A DNA stretch of 50,723 bases. Origin: Actinomycetota bacterium (GTDB lineage Bacteria; Actinomycetota; CADDZG01; JAHWKV01). The DNA is taken from NCBI GenBank assembly GCA_030447305.1, contig JAUJPC010000006.1, positions 166,688-217,410 of the forward strand, given 5' to 3'. Under the pieces are notes generated by a model. That model saw only the letters and a list, made by a program, of their open reading frames with translations, did no database searches and had not been told where the DNA came from. The stretch's first letter is position 1, and each line of letters opens with the position of its first letter. A program made the position numbers and the translations under genes. Positions 8,656 to 17,790 of this stretch are shown here, in pieces.

Positions 8656-9141
8656 CTAGACGTTCCAGGTGTTCATTACAAATGCGCCTTCCTTCCAAGC
8701 CTGGATGGCCGAGTCGACCACGTCGCGCGGGTGGATAGGAATAGTTCCCTCCATCATGTCGACCTCTCGCATCCCGTAAAGAGCCGCGGCCGAGAACCGG
8801 CAGACGTAGATCTTGCCGCCCTCGTCCATGATGGTTTGGAGCTGACCGTTGTAGTTGAGATGGCCCGGAAACGCTGCGTCCCCTACGTTGGGGAAGCCGC
8901 GGGTCGAGGAGACCATGAGCGAAGCAGGGCCGAAAAGCACAAGGCTCAGGTCGAAGCCTTTGCGGATCAGGCGGGTGGCCGTGAGCATGTTGACGATGCC
9001 CACCGAGCCCTCGAAGGGAACGGTGTGCATGAACACATAGGCCTTTTGTCCCGGCTCTGCGTTGTAATCGGGAAAAACTTTCTCGTCGTAATCAACAACT
9101 GCCGAACCCTTGGGAACTCGCTCACCAACGATATCTGCCAT
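8656..9141 (-). CDS. MSMEG_0572/Sll0783 family nitrogen-starvation protein
   Basis: 161 aa from ATG 9141, with GGGAGG 7 nt upstream; a TTG at 9147 is a weaker start. The order YVFMHTVPFEGSVGIVNMLT, LVLFGPASLMVSSTRGFP and KIYVCRFSAAALYG matches the small protein that usually opens Nit1C clusters (Sll0783 in Synechocystis, MSMEG_0572 in mycobacteria). The pattern resembles a DsrE-like alpha/beta fold with one conserved Cys in VCRFSA. In other species this gene precedes the nitrilase; here no nitrilase follows. Function is unknown beyond an association with nitrogen limitation and cyanide or nitrile use. Confidence 0.8.
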   Translation of the reverse strand: MADIVGERVPKGSAVVDYDEKVFPDYNAEPGQKAYVFMHTVPFEGSVGIVNMLTATRLIRKGFDLSLVLFGPASLMVSSTRGFPNVGDAAFPGHLNYNGQLQTIMDEGGKIYVCRFSAAALYGMREVDMMEGTIPIHPRDVVDSAIQAWKEGAFVMNTWNV

Positions 9142-9190
9142 AGACAACCTCCCTTTAGTTAGTCGTTTGCCCTCGCTGATTGCTGCGGCT

Positions 9191-9448
9191 TTAACTCTGC
9201 TCTTGAGGAGGAGCCCGGCCTCCCCAATCCTGTTTGTGGCTGCCGGGCATCGCCATCATGATCGCCCGGCACACTCCCCAGGGGATGCGACGGTAGATGG
9301 GAACGAAGAGCCTGCGGAAGAAGAGCGCCTCGAGTCCTCCACCCGATGCCGGCGGCTCCTTGCCCAGATACTTTTTGGCCATCTCCCGCTGGGACGCCTC
9401 CAGCAGGTAGTGCTCGGAGTTCAAGCGGACCCACTCGAGAAATCGCAT
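9191..9448 (-). CDS. Small unknown protein coupled to the flavin oxidoreductase (85 aa)
   Basis: Its ATG (9448-9446) overlaps the stop TGA of the oxidoreductase gene in a TGATG junction, so it is almost surely translated by coupling. The sequence is basic and aromatic: RFLEWVRLNSEHYLLEASQ, then LFFRRLFVPIYRRIPWGVCR, which could be a short amphipathic or membrane-associating helix. I do not recognise the family. It may be a small partner subunit of the oxidoreductase. Confidence 0.6.
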   Translation of the reverse strand: MRFLEWVRLNSEHYLLEASQREMAKKYLGKEPPASGGGLEALFFRRLFVPIYRRIPWGVCRAIMMAMPGSHKQDWGGRAPPQEQS

Positions 9449-10785
9449 CAGGATTTCTCGAGCGAGGCAAGGCCGTTCTGCGCGGCCATGGCTATCGGTT
9501 CGTTGAGAGCGCCGATCGGCGGGGAGTAGACGTTCTCCATCCAGGCGAGGTCCTCCAGGGTGATGCCCGCCTTGACCGCGATCGCCAGGAAGTCCGCCCG
9601 CTCCTTTATGCCCTCACCGCCCACCATCTGGGCACCGATCAGCTTCAGGGTGCCCGGCTCCGCAAGCAGCTTCACCTTCACCATCTTCATATCGGGGTAG
9701 TAGCGAGCCCGCGAGATACCCTGGGCCGTTCCCATCACGAACGGGATCCCGAGCGCTTTGGCTAGGGTTTCTCCGAACGACACCCCGCCGATCATCCACT
9801 TGCCCGCCACCATGCCCCATGGAACGTAGACCGGCTGGTAGATCCGGTCGCCGCCGACGGCGTTGGTGCCGGCGACCTTGCCCTGCGAGTAGGCATGGCT
9901 ACCCGACAGACCCTGGATGGGAATCTTGGTCACGCCGTGAGGGAGCTCGGCACAGTCGCCGGCGGCGAACACTCCCGGCTTGGAGGTGGTCATTCGCTGG
10001 TCGACGACTATGCCGCCGGTCGAGCCGATATCGAGGCCGGCCTCACGGGCCAGCCGGTTGTTCGGCTGCTTGTGGGTGCAAATCACCGCAAGGTCGCACG
10101 GAAGCTCACCGTTCGAGGTCTGGACCGCCCGCACCTTGCCCTCGCCCAGGAACGCCTCCACCTTGGTGTTGTAGTGCATGATCACGCCCATATCGGTCCA
10201 GGAGTCCATCACCGGCTGCATGATGTCGGGGTCCCCGATCTCCGCCAGCGCCCACGGGTGGGGGTCGACGAGGTGCGTCTCGATGCCCCGGTGAGCCAGG
10301 GCGGTAACCATCTCCAGTCCGAGGGGAGAAGCCTCGACGACCACCGCGGTCTTGACCTCATCGAGGACCTTGTCCCACTCCATGGCACGACGGATGTTCT
10401 TTACGTAGTAGAGCCCTTCGAGGTCGGTGCCGGGCACACCCGGGTCTGCGTAGTTGAACCCCGTTGCGAGGACGAGCTTGTCGTAGGACACCTCCCCTTC
10501 GCCCGCCACGGTGATCTTGGCGTTCTCCAGATCGAGTCCGGTTACCTCGGTGTCGTAATGGATGTCGAGCCCGAGCTGCTCGTAAAAAGCCTTGTCCTGG
10601 AGGAAGAGGTTCTCGAACCGGGGGATCTCTTTGCCGTGGACGTAGGGAATCCCGCAGGGGCTGTAGCCGACGTCCTCGAACTCGGTGTAGACGGTGACCG
10701 TCGTGTCGGGAGCGACTTGATGTGCAGCTCCCGCGGCGCCGATACCGGCTGCCCCGCCCCCCACCACAACCATCCGCAAGGTCAT
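9448..10785 (-). CDS. FAD-dependent disulfide reductase of the CoA-disulfide reductase/NADH oxidase family
   Basis: 445 aa. It opens with the FAD Rossmann motif VVGGGAAGIGAAGAA and has one redox cysteine, Cys44, in YSPCGIPY, where CoA-disulfide reductase and Nox/Npx enzymes keep a single active Cys. A second dinucleotide-binding region follows near residue 165, then the FAD-contact motif GVFAAGDCAE and the C-terminal dimerisation domain. Enzymes of this group reduce low-molecular-weight disulfides or O2 with NAD(P)H. Standard Nit1C clusters instead carry an MSMEG_0569-type flavin monooxygenase, so this looks like a substitution. Given the ComA operon 10 kb away, a CoM- or CoA-disulfide role is conceivable but unproven. 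Confidence 0.85.
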   Translation of the reverse strand: MTLRMVVVGGGAAGIGAAGAAHQVAPDTTVTVYTEFEDVGYSPCGIPYVHGKEIPRFENLFLQDKAFYEQLGLDIHYDTEVTGLDLENAKITVAGEGEVSYDKLVLATGFNYADPGVPGTDLEGLYYVKNIRRAMEWDKVLDEVKTAVVVEASPLGLEMVTALAHRGIETHLVDPHPWALAEIGDPDIMQPVMDSWTDMGVIMHYNTKVEAFLGEGKVRAVQTSNGELPCDLAVICTHKQPNNRLAREAGLDIGSTGGIVVDQRMTTSKPGVFAAGDCAELPHGVTKIPIQGLSGSHAYSQGKVAGTNAVGGDRIYQPVYVPWGMVAGKWMIGGVSFGETLAKALGIPFVMGTAQGISRARYYPDMKMVKVKLLAEPGTLKLIGAQMVGGEGIKERADFLAIAVKAGITLEDLAWMENVYSPPIGALNEPIAMAAQNGLASLEKS

Positions 10786-10902
10786 TCGAGACCCCCTACC
10801 GGCTTCTGCCGAGTTGCAGATTAATTTACTATTCTACACACGGTATCTACTACAGGATGAGTCTACTCGGCAGCAAACAGGTGTGCCAAGCGGGAGTTTT
10901 AG
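10786..10902. promoter_or_regulatory. Divergent promoter region between oxidoreductase and regulator genes
   Basis: The 117-bp gap between the two divergent genes is AT-rich in the middle (TTAATTTACTATTCTACACA, 10820-10839) and is the obvious site for both promoters and for binding by the adjacent XRE-cupin regulator. I see no perfect palindrome. Confidence 0.4.
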
Positions 10903-11463
10903 ATGCAGGATGTCATCACCGCCATAGGACCAAAGATCCGTCAGCTGAGGAAACAGAAGGACTTTTCGCTGCAGCAGCTTGCGGAGCGCTCGGGCGTTTC
11001 GGCGGCGACCATTCACAAGCTTGAGAGCAACGGAATGGTCCCCACGGTGACCACTCTCATGAAGATCGCCGGAGCCCTGAACCGGTCCGTGGCTTACTTC
11101 GTGGAGGAGCAGGAGGAGGCCAAGCCCGTTGTGTTCACTCCCGCTGGGGAGCAGCGTCCGGTTTTTACCTCCAAGCAGGGCCTCGACCTCAAGGGCATCA
11201 CCGGTCCCTACGGCCTCTTCTTCATGGCGGGTGCCATCGCAACCGTTGAGCCGGGAGCCGTCAGCGGGCCAAAGCCGATGGAGCACCCGGGGGAAGAGCT
11301 TGTGCTCATGCTGAGCGGAATGCTTACCTTTGAGATCGACGGCCAGGAGTACGTTCTCCGCAGCGGCGATGCGCTGCATTTCCGCACGGACCGGTTGCAT
11401 CGGTGGGCCAACCCCACGAATAAGCCCGCTCGGGCCGCCTGGATGGCGTTGCGATCCAACTGA
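10903..11463 (+). CDS. XRE-family regulator with C-terminal cupin sensor
   Basis: 186 aa. Residues about 8-62 are a classic XRE helix-turn-helix (IRQLRKQKDFSLQQLAERSG, then SAATIHKLESNG). The C-terminal half is a single cupin barrel (MEHPGEELVLMLSGMLTFEI, then LRSGDALHFRTDRLHRW), as in PuuR/SutR-type regulators that bind small amines or acids. It is divergent from the oxidoreductase operon and runs into the glycosyltransferase gene through a TGATG overlap. It is the likely local regulator of the nitrile block; the ligand is unknown. Confidence 0.85.
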   Translation: MQDVITAIGPKIRQLRKQKDFSLQQLAERSGVSAATIHKLESNGMVPTVTTLMKIAGALNRSVAYFVEEQEEAKPVVFTPAGEQRPVFTSKQGLDLKGITGPYGLFFMAGAIATVEPGAVSGPKPMEHPGEELVLMLSGMLTFEIDGQEYVLRSGDALHFRTDRLHRWANPTNKPARAAWMALRSN

Positions 11464-12653
11464 TGCAGCAGCCTCGAGTGGCGCTGGTCACGTTCTCGAC
11501 GAGGCCAAGAGGCGGTGCCGTGCACACCCTTCACCTCGCCGAAGCTCTCGTTACCCAGGGACAGCCCGTCCATATTTTCGCCCTGGGCAACCCCGACGAG
11601 GGATTCTTCCGTGCCACCTGGGTGCCCTATACCATCTGCAAAGCTCCCGGCTCCCACGGCTCGCTGGAAGAAAAGGTAATGCGAAGCGTGGATGTGCTCG
11701 CCGAGCACCTGCAGGCCGTCGTTCCCGGTGCCTACGACCTCATTCATGCCCAGGACTGCATCGCTGCGAGGGCCGCTTGCCGCATTCGTGACACAAACCC
11801 CGCGCTGGAGGTGGTTCGAACCGTCCACCACGTCGACGACTTTTCGACCCAGGCTCTCATCGAATGCCAGCACCGCTCGATTCTCGAACCGGATCACATC
11901 CTGGTGGTCAGCCGGTACTGGCAGCACGTCCTGAAGGAGCAGTACCAGATCGACTCGACGGTGGTGAGCAACGGGGTGGACGCCGAGAAGTTTCGGCGTC
12001 CGGATGGGTTCGACGCCGGCGAGGTTCGCTCGAGAGTGGGAGCGGAGAACCGGGACGTGCTGCTGATGGTGGGAGGCATCGAGCCGCGCAAGGGAAGCCT
12101 GGAGCTGTTCGAGGCACTTGCTCTGGTGAAGTCGCAGCTTGCCGAGCCGCCGGCCCTCGTCGTGATCGGGGGCCACTCCTTCCGGGACCACTCTGCCTAC
12201 CGGGATGCCACTCTTCAGCGGGCTGCCGACCTCCGGCTCGAGGAGGGCAGCGACTATCACCTCCTCGGAACCGTCTCGGACGAAGAGCTCGCGAGCTGGT
12301 ACCACGCCGCCGACGCCTTCGTGTTTCCCTCCGTCAAGGAGGGGTGGGGGCTGGCGGTGCTGGAGGCCCTGGCCGCCGGCCTGCCGGTGCTCACGACCGA
12401 TATCGAGGTGTTTCGCGAGTATCTGGACAACGAAACGGCTCTGCTGGTGCCGCCCGGGAATGCCCGGCAGCTTGCCGAGGCGTTGGTCAGGCTGGTGGGC
12501 GAGCCCGAGCTTCGGAAGAGGCTTTCGCTGACCGGGCCCGATATCGCTGCCCGGTTCACCTGGGAAGCGTGCGCATCCCGCCACATAGATATCTACCGGG
12601 ACATTTCTGAGGCGTTACGACCGGCGGAAGTCGGGCAAACTGAAGCCCTTTGA
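11463..12653 (+). CDS. GT4-type glycosyltransferase, MSMEG_0565-like
   Basis: 396 aa, GT-B fold. The N-terminal Rossmann half begins VALVTFSTRPRGGAVHTLHL with the Gly-rich loop of GT4 enzymes; the C-terminal half has GGIEPRKGSLELFEAL and FPSVKEGWGLAVLEALAAGL, the E-x7-E nucleotide-sugar motif. Glycosyltransferases of this type are regular Nit1C members. The start overlaps the regulator stop (TGATG), so they share a transcript. The glycosylated product in Nit1C systems is not known to me. Confidence 0.85.
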   Translation: MQQPRVALVTFSTRPRGGAVHTLHLAEALVTQGQPVHIFALGNPDEGFFRATWVPYTICKAPGSHGSLEEKVMRSVDVLAEHLQAVVPGAYDLIHAQDCIAARAACRIRDTNPALEVVRTVHHVDDFSTQALIECQHRSILEPDHILVVSRYWQHVLKEQYQIDSTVVSNGVDAEKFRRPDGFDAGEVRSRVGAENRDVLLMVGGIEPRKGSLELFEALALVKSQLAEPPALVVIGGHSFRDHSAYRDATLQRAADLRLEEGSDYHLLGTVSDEELASWYHAADAFVFPSVKEGWGLAVLEALAAGLPVLTTDIEVFREYLDNETALLVPPGNARQLAEALVRLVGEPELRKRLSLTGPDIAARFTWEACASRHIDIYRDISEALRPAEVGQTEAL

Positions 12654-12722
12654 AATACACAACAGTAGCAAAGTGAATGAACTGTCGAATATAGTGATCG
12701 CGTCCTGGTGAGAGGAGGAGTT

Positions 12723-12929
12723 ATGCACGATTCCCCAGCCCTCGAGTTCCCACCGATCCCGGTCTGGACCTGGCTCGTGGTGGCTCTCCTGGCCATTCTC
12801 GTCTTTGCGGTGGGATTCGATCAGGGACAGCTGCTTCAGCCGCTGCTCGGAAAAGCGGCCGTGACGGGCAACTACCTGCATGAGCTCTTCCACGACGGCC
12901 GGCATTTCATGGCCGTCCCCTGCCACTAG
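12723..12929 (+). CDS. cbtB: CbtB, small subunit of a cobalt importer
   Basis: 68 aa from ATG 12723 with a strong AGAGGAGGAG ribosome-binding site. One membrane segment (about residues 13-34, WTWLVVALLAILVFAVGF) is followed by a His-rich end, HELFHDGRH and a terminal PCH, which is the CbtB signature for metal binding. CbtB and CbtA form a cobalt transporter usually found under cobalamin control. Here it directly precedes a cobalt-type nitrile hydratase, replacing the NhlF permease of Rhodococcus, so its job is most likely to supply Co to that enzyme. No cobalamin riboswitch fits in the 69 bp upstream. Confidence 0.85.
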   Translation: MHDSPALEFPPIPVWTWLVVALLAILVFAVGFDQGQLLQPLLGKAAVTGNYLHELFHDGRHFMAVPCH

Positions 12930-12935
12930 CACCAC

Positions 12936-13754
12936 ATGGAGTCGCACGGACCGTCGCTGGGCAAAGCGGTCCGGCCGGCACGTAGATCGCAGCCGGCTTC
13001 CTCCGAGCGGGCCAACGGTGCAGGCGCCAGCCTAAGGCGGGGGTTGGGGTCCGGGCTGGTCGCCGGCACAGCCGCAGGCCTCTTCTTGCTGCTCGTGGGC
13101 AAGCCGTCCCTCGATGAGGCCATTCGACTGCAACACGCGACTTCGTCGGGGGAACATGCCGCCGAGGAGGTCTTCACTCGGGGGGAACAGCACCTCGGGA
13201 TGGTGCTGGCGGCAGGACTCTACGGCCTCGCCTTGGGGGGCGTGCTGGGGATCATCCTATTTGTGATGAGCCGCCGGATAAACGGATCGGCTTGGGAACG
13301 GTCGATGAAGACTGCCCTTACGGGGTTCGGTGCCTTTTTCCTGGTTCCCTTCCTGAAGTACCCTGCCAGCCCGCCCGGGGTCGGCAACCCGGACACGATG
13401 GGGGTCAGTACCGCGGCATATCTGTTCCTGGTGGTGGTCTCGGTGGCAGCCTGCATCGCGGCGGTCGCAGCGTCGAGGCGGCTTAAGGCGTGGGGAGCCG
13501 AAGCACACAACCGACACCTGATCGTCGGCGCCTCCTACCTGCTTGTCATCGGGACGGCATTTGTGGCGCTCCCTGCAACCGACGTCCCCGAAGGTATTCC
13601 CGCCGGGGTTGTTTGGGACTTTCGTATGGCATCCCTCGGTGGACAGGCCGTCCTTTGGACATGCACCGGAGCGATCCTGGGACTGCTTACCTTGAGGGCG
13701 GAAAGACAGGCCTCTGCGGGTGGGGAGAGCCTGCGGGTCGATCAGGAGGTGTGA
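12936..13754 (+). CDS. cbtA: CbtA, membrane subunit of a cobalt importer
   Basis: 272 aa with about five to six membrane segments (for example GSGLVAGTAAGLFLLLVG, GLALGGVLGIILFVM, AYLFLVVVSVAACIAAVA). Family hallmarks are the loop FLKYPASPPGVGNPDTMG and the C-terminal VVWDFRMASLGGQAVLW. It starts 6 nt after the cbtB stop and ends 1 nt before the nitrile hydratase beta start, so all are one operon. A short basic N-terminal extension with no signal peptide precedes the first segment. Confidence 0.85.
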   Translation: MESHGPSLGKAVRPARRSQPASSERANGAGASLRRGLGSGLVAGTAAGLFLLLVGKPSLDEAIRLQHATSSGEHAAEEVFTRGEQHLGMVLAAGLYGLALGGVLGIILFVMSRRINGSAWERSMKTALTGFGAFFLVPFLKYPASPPGVGNPDTMGVSTAAYLFLVVVSVAACIAAVAASRRLKAWGAEAHNRHLIVGASYLLVIGTAFVALPATDVPEGIPAGVVWDFRMASLGGQAVLWTCTGAILGLLTLRAERQASAGGESLRVDQEV

Positions 13755-13755
13755 C

Positions 13756-14421
13756 GTGGATACCATCGCAGACATAGGAGGGATGCAGGGTTTCGGGTCG
13801 GTCGAGCTGACTGAGCCTTTCGATCCGCCGTTCCACGAGGAGTGGGAGCGTAGAGCGTTCGCCATGGCCCTTTTGTCCATGCGGGTGTCGGGCACCAACC
13901 TCGACAGGTTTCGGCACGCACTCGCCCGCCAGCACCCGCTGGACTATCTGGAGGACGGGTACTACGGCCGCTGGCTCAACTGCGCCATCAACCTGCTTAC
14001 CGACAGCGCGATCATCGCCCCCGGGGCGGTGGAGGCCCGGGCCCGCAAGCTCCAGGGCGAGGACGTGGAGGAGCCGCCGGCCCCGGAGCCGCAGAAGCCG
14101 GACTACAAGCCCACCGCGGCGGGATCCATCCGCCTGATCGATGATCCGCCGAAATTCAAGGTCGGCGACCGGGTCCGAGCCCGTCTGGTGCACCCGCCCA
14201 CCCACACCAGGCTGGCCCGCTACGTACGAGGGCGCTCCGGCGTGGTTCGGGCGCTTCACCCGGCGCAGGTTCTGCCGGACACCAACGCCCACTTCGAAGG
14301 GGAGAACGCCCAGCACGTGTACAACGTCGTCTTCGACTCCAAGGAGCTGTGGGGGCCTGAAGCCGAGGACTTCACCGTTAACTTCGACCTTTACGAATCG
14401 TACCTGGAGGAGACGTCATGA
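13756..14421 (+). CDS. nthB: Nitrile hydratase beta subunit
   Basis: 221 aa. The GTG start at 13756 is chosen because AGGAGGT lies 5 nt upstream and the family start ([16 protein letters not shown]) follows at once. The C-terminal SH3-like barrel is present ([17 protein letters not shown], then [14 protein letters not shown]). With the alpha subunit it forms the alpha-beta enzyme that hydrates nitriles to amides in the cytoplasm. Gene order beta-alpha-accessory is that of cobalt-type enzymes such as those of Rhodococcus rhodochrous. The alpha start overlaps its stop (ATGA). Confidence 0.9.
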   Translation: MDTIADIGGMQGFGSVELTEPFDPPFHEEWERRAFAMALLSMRVSGTNLDRFRHALARQHPLDYLEDGYYGRWLNCAINLLTDSAIIAPGAVEARARKLQGEDVEEPPAPEPQKPDYKPTAAGSIRLIDDPPKFKVGDRVRARLVHPPTHTRLARYVRGRSGVVRALHPAQVLPDTNAHFEGENAQHVYNVVFDSKELWGPEAEDFTVNFDLYESYLEETS

Positions 14422-15023
14422 CCTTTCAGACCGAAGCATCCCGCCTGCCCGTGGAGCTACGCACGGAGGCGCTGGAGTCGATCCTGGTGGAGCGCAACCT
14501 CGTGGACACGAAGGTCATGGACACCTACATCAAGATGTACGAGCAGGACATCGGCCCGATGAACGGCGCCAAGGTGGTGGCCAAGGCGTGGGTCGATTCC
14601 CAGTACAAGGCGCGGCTGCTCGAAGACGGTACCGGATCGATCGCCGAGCTGGGCTTCAAGGGGCCCCAGGGCGAGCACATCGTGGTGGTGGAGAATAAGC
14701 CGGGAACCCACAACGTGATCGTATGCACGCTGTGCTCGTGCTACCCCTGGCCTGTCCTGGGCCTGCCGCCGACGTGGTACAAGGACCCGGCCTACCGCTC
14801 CCGGATGGTGCGGGAGCCGCGCAAGCTGTTGAGCGAGATGGGCCTGGAGCTGGACGAGGACGTCGACATCCAGGTGTGGGACTCCAGCTCCGAGGTGCGC
14901 TACCTGGTTCTGCCCGAACGGCCGGCCGGGACCGAGGACATGTCGGAGGAGGAGCTGGCCGGACTGGTGACCCGTGACGCCATGGTGGGCGTGGCCAACG
15001 TGTCCGCCCCGGGGCAGGCGTAG
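14418..15023 (+). CDS. nthA: Nitrile hydratase alpha subunit, cobalt type
   Basis: 201 aa, the usual size. The metal site is [11 protein letters not shown] with Cys103, Cys106 and Cys108; Thr after the first Cys marks the low-spin Co(III) type, whereas iron enzymes have CSLCSC. In this family the second and third cysteines are post-translationally oxidised. The rest ([29 protein letters not shown]) matches the family along its length. The adjacent cobalt transporter supports the Co assignment. Confidence 0.93.
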   Translation: MTFQTEASRLPVELRTEALESILVERNLVDTKVMDTYIKMYEQDIGPMNGAKVVAKAWVDSQYKARLLEDGTGSIAELGFKGPQGEHIVVVENKPGTHNVIVCTLCSCYPWPVLGLPPTWYKDPAYRSRMVREPRKLLSEMGLELDEDVDIQVWDSSSEVRYLVLPERPAGTEDMSEEELAGLVTRDAMVGVANVSAPGQA

Positions 15024-15461
<438 letters not shown>

Positions 15462-15557
15462 AAGCGGTAGCCAGGCAAAGCCATCGTCCAAAAAAGGCGT
15501 ACCGTGACCGAGTATTCTCGTCGTACTCGAGCAGGAAGGTGAGGTTCGCTCCCGGCG

Positions 15558-16316
15558 CTAGGGAATGAGGTCAAGTCCTAGCTTGAGGCCAAGGGCGACA
15601 TCGGCCCCCGAGCTCTGCCCGAAGCCAAGTAGGTCTCTAAGAGCCTCGGCCCCCCCCTCGGCATCCCCTTCTGTCGCCGACATGAGGAACCGATGGACAG
15701 GCTCGATGCTCTGACCCCGGGCCGCCCAGTGCAGGAACATGCGGGCTATGTCGTTGGTTTCGACCTTGGCCGCCGAGTCGATCAGTTTCGGCGCAGCCGC
15801 TTCGCCCCACCGGATGTTCGCGGTAAGCAGGATGCCCGCCAGGAAGTCGTCGCCCGCCGGCGTTAGTCCCGAGCCTACGCCACCCAACCGCGCAGCGCAC
15901 CGGGAGATGTCCCCTTGCTTCAACAAAGGGGTCGCCGATTCCACCACCTTGTGATCGAGTGCAGAGGCGGGCGCCTTCTCAAGCAGCTCGAGTGCCAGAC
16001 GGCGGCCGGAATCGAGCCCGGCGGCCGTCGGAACCGGTCCTCGCCAAACCGGTGCCCCGCCTAAGTCCAGAAGGACCGGGCCGGCCTGCAGCAACGATCT
16101 GGTAACGACGACCTTGTCATCCACCCTCAAACGGTCCAGCGGCACCTCGCTTCGCGCATGCCCCGGACCGGATGCAACGTCGAACGACGTTAGGGCTATC
16201 AGGCCGGCCGGCAGGCGCAGGTAGGCCGCCTTGGAGTAAACACCGACCACCCGGCCGGTGCCGGGCACCGAAAGGGTCTCGAGCGCGCCTACTCCAAGCT
16301 CGAGCTCCTGGGCCAC
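15558..16316 (-). CDS. ylbF: DUF2877 protein, YlbF/AllH-like subunit of oxamate carbamoyltransferase
   Basis: 252 aa from a GTG that directly follows the TAG of the upstream ylbE-like gene. The Gly-rich segment LGGVGSGLTPAGDDFLAGIL near residue 145 is the DUF2877 hallmark. In E. coli the fdrA-ylbE-ylbF products together are reported to form oxamate (oxamic) transcarbamylase of anaerobic allantoin breakdown. This gene converges on the nitrile hydratase accessory gene with 96 bp between. Confidence 0.8.
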   Translation of the reverse strand: MAQELELGVGALETLSVPGTGRVVGVYSKAAYLRLPAGLIALTSFDVASGPGHARSEVPLDRLRVDDKVVVTRSLLQAGPVLLDLGGAPVWRGPVPTAAGLDSGRRLALELLEKAPASALDHKVVESATPLLKQGDISRCAARLGGVGSGLTPAGDDFLAGILLTANIRWGEAAAPKLIDSAAKVETNDIARMFLHWAARGQSIEPVHRFLMSATEGDAEGGAEALRDLLGFGQSSGADVALGLKLGLDLIP

Positions 16317-17726
16317 CTACCCGGTCAGCCGACGGTCCAGGTCGAGCAGAGCGTCCCGGAAACATGCAATCGGGGCCTCGGCGACACCGGCACCCACCTG
16401 TCCGGTGCCGTCTCTGGCGTGCAGGATCCCGGTGTTCACCTTGGGGGCGATCCCAAGCTCCACAACCTTGCGCACGTCTACTCCGATGGGCGTGCCGCGG
16501 AAGTCGAGGGCCGGCAGCTTGAATCGCGAGCTGCGGGCAACGCACACCCGGTACATGTCCTCGGTCAGGGCGATGGCGTCGCGCATGGTGCCGCCCACAA
16601 ACGTAGCCACCGCGGGGGAGGCGGCGGCGGCCGATCCTCCCAAGCCGCACAGCTCGAGGACTGCGCTGTCCCCGATGTCCGGCGCGCCGTCCTCGGGTCC
16701 ATAGCCGGCGTAGTAAATCGCTTTGCCGACGGGAGGAGAGTCGGTGATGAACCATTTGTCGTTTCCGGGGAGGCGGAGGCCGTAGGTGGTGCCGTTGCGT
16801 GACATAGTGGTTACGACGCTGGATCCCTCGACCTGCTCGGCCCAGAGGGTGAGCGACTTGGCCCCCGCCATCGCCAGGTTGAGATAGAAGAGGTGGTTCG
16901 ACGCGAGGAACCGGCCCAGCTCCACACTCCTCGAGTTGTCGAGGCTCATCAGCTGCGGCAGGAGGGATCGGATCAGCAGGTTGGTGGTCGCCTGGGTTCG
17001 CATGTGCATCTCGTCGCCCATCTGGAGGCCCTGCGAGGCGAGCGTGAACACATCGATGGTGTCCGCCTCTCGCAGGCAATCCGCGAACAGCGGCCCGGCG
17101 ACCTCTCTCAGGAAAACGAGTCGCTCGACTGCCGCCGGAGTCTCCCGGCCGAACCACGCCACCTCGCCGGGACCCTGGTTGATGCTCGAGAACGCCCGGG
17201 TGTTCCCCGCCTCGTTGTCGACAACTAACATGGGCGCAGTCGGGCCGATCGCGCTGGCCATCGGGACCACGGCCGCATGATGGTTGGCCGGCTCCAGCCG
17301 CACGTCGCCGTGGGCGACGAGATCGTCGACCGCGTCCGGGGTGCCGGCCCACCCCTCTGCCATAACCGCCGCGCGGACGGATCGGCGGAGTGGGTCGCAC
17401 ATCTCTTCCCAGACGATGGCGGGACCACTGTGAAGGATCGTTCGATCGTCGACGCCCGGCACGACCTTGGCGGCGGGTTCGATCTCGACCAGCTTCGGTG
17501 AGCCCTTGTCTAGCCGGCGCGCCACCTCGGCGTTCGCCTCATCGATTGCTGGGGAGTGCCTGCCGTAGAGGCGTCCCAGAGCGGCCACCAGCTTGGGGTC
17601 GCCTTCAGCGGGGATTCTCCAGTCGACCTGGATTACGGGCCGGCCCTGTTCTCGCACCTCGTCGGCGAACAGCGACAGTCCGACGTTGACCACCTCAATC
17701 TCTGACGGCAGGTGGATTCCACTCAT
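16317..17726 (-). CDS. ylbE: DUF1116 protein, YlbE/AllG-like subunit of oxamate carbamoyltransferase
   Basis: 469 aa from ATG 17726 (MSGIHLPSEIEVVNVGLSLF); a TTG at 17756 would add ten residues. The frame opens with VVNVGLSLFADEVREQGRPV, as in YlbE, and contains GPGEVAWFGRETPAAVERLV and a Gly-rich GLGGSAAAASPAVA segment typical of DUF1116. It is divergent from the carbamate kinase gene across 64 bp and is followed without a gap by ylbF. With FdrA it should bind the carbamoyl acceptor or donor; the exact division of labour between the subunits is not settled as far as I know. Confidence 0.85.
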   Translation of the reverse strand: MSGIHLPSEIEVVNVGLSLFADEVREQGRPVIQVDWRIPAEGDPKLVAALGRLYGRHSPAIDEANAEVARRLDKGSPKLVEIEPAAKVVPGVDDRTILHSGPAIVWEEMCDPLRRSVRAAVMAEGWAGTPDAVDDLVAHGDVRLEPANHHAAVVPMASAIGPTAPMLVVDNEAGNTRAFSSINQGPGEVAWFGRETPAAVERLVFLREVAGPLFADCLREADTIDVFTLASQGLQMGDEMHMRTQATTNLLIRSLLPQLMSLDNSRSVELGRFLASNHLFYLNLAMAGAKSLTLWAEQVEGSSVVTTMSRNGTTYGLRLPGNDKWFITDSPPVGKAIYYAGYGPEDGAPDIGDSAVLELCGLGGSAAAASPAVATFVGGTMRDAIALTEDMYRVCVARSSRFKLPALDFRGTPIGVDVRKVVELGIAPKVNTGILHARDGTGQVGAGVAEAPIACFRDALLDLDRRLTG

Positions 17727-17740
17727 GGCCGATCGACCAT
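17725..17740. promoter_or_regulatory. 16-bp near-perfect palindrome in the divergent promoter
   Basis: ATGGCCGATCGACCAT reads the same on both strands except for one mismatched pair. It overlaps the ylbE start codon and lies about 50 bp before the carbamate kinase start, a good place for an operator controlling both transcripts. AT-rich sequence to its right (ACAAAATATTTC) probably holds the promoter. Confidence 0.45.
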
Positions 17741-17790
17741 ACACTACGATAAACAAAATATTTCAGATCCTCATTGCGGGAGGACAACCC

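Noticed and set aside
11208-12584. Long minus-strand ORF of 458 codons
   Set aside because: It is the antisense shadow of the regulator and glycosyltransferase genes, with no domain and His/Gly/Val-rich shadow composition.
4931-12653. Nitrilase, MSMEG_0569-type flavoprotein and MSMEG_0570-type protein expected in a Nit1C cluster
   Set aside because: No frame in the block matches them; their absence is reported as a finding rather than annotated.
13257-13898. 213-codon minus-strand ORF across cbtA and nthB
   Set aside because: Crosses two well-supported plus-strand genes and shows no motif.
16117-17400. 427-codon minus-strand ORF
   Set aside because: Out-of-frame shadow of the ylbE-like gene, rich in Arg, Gly and Pro.
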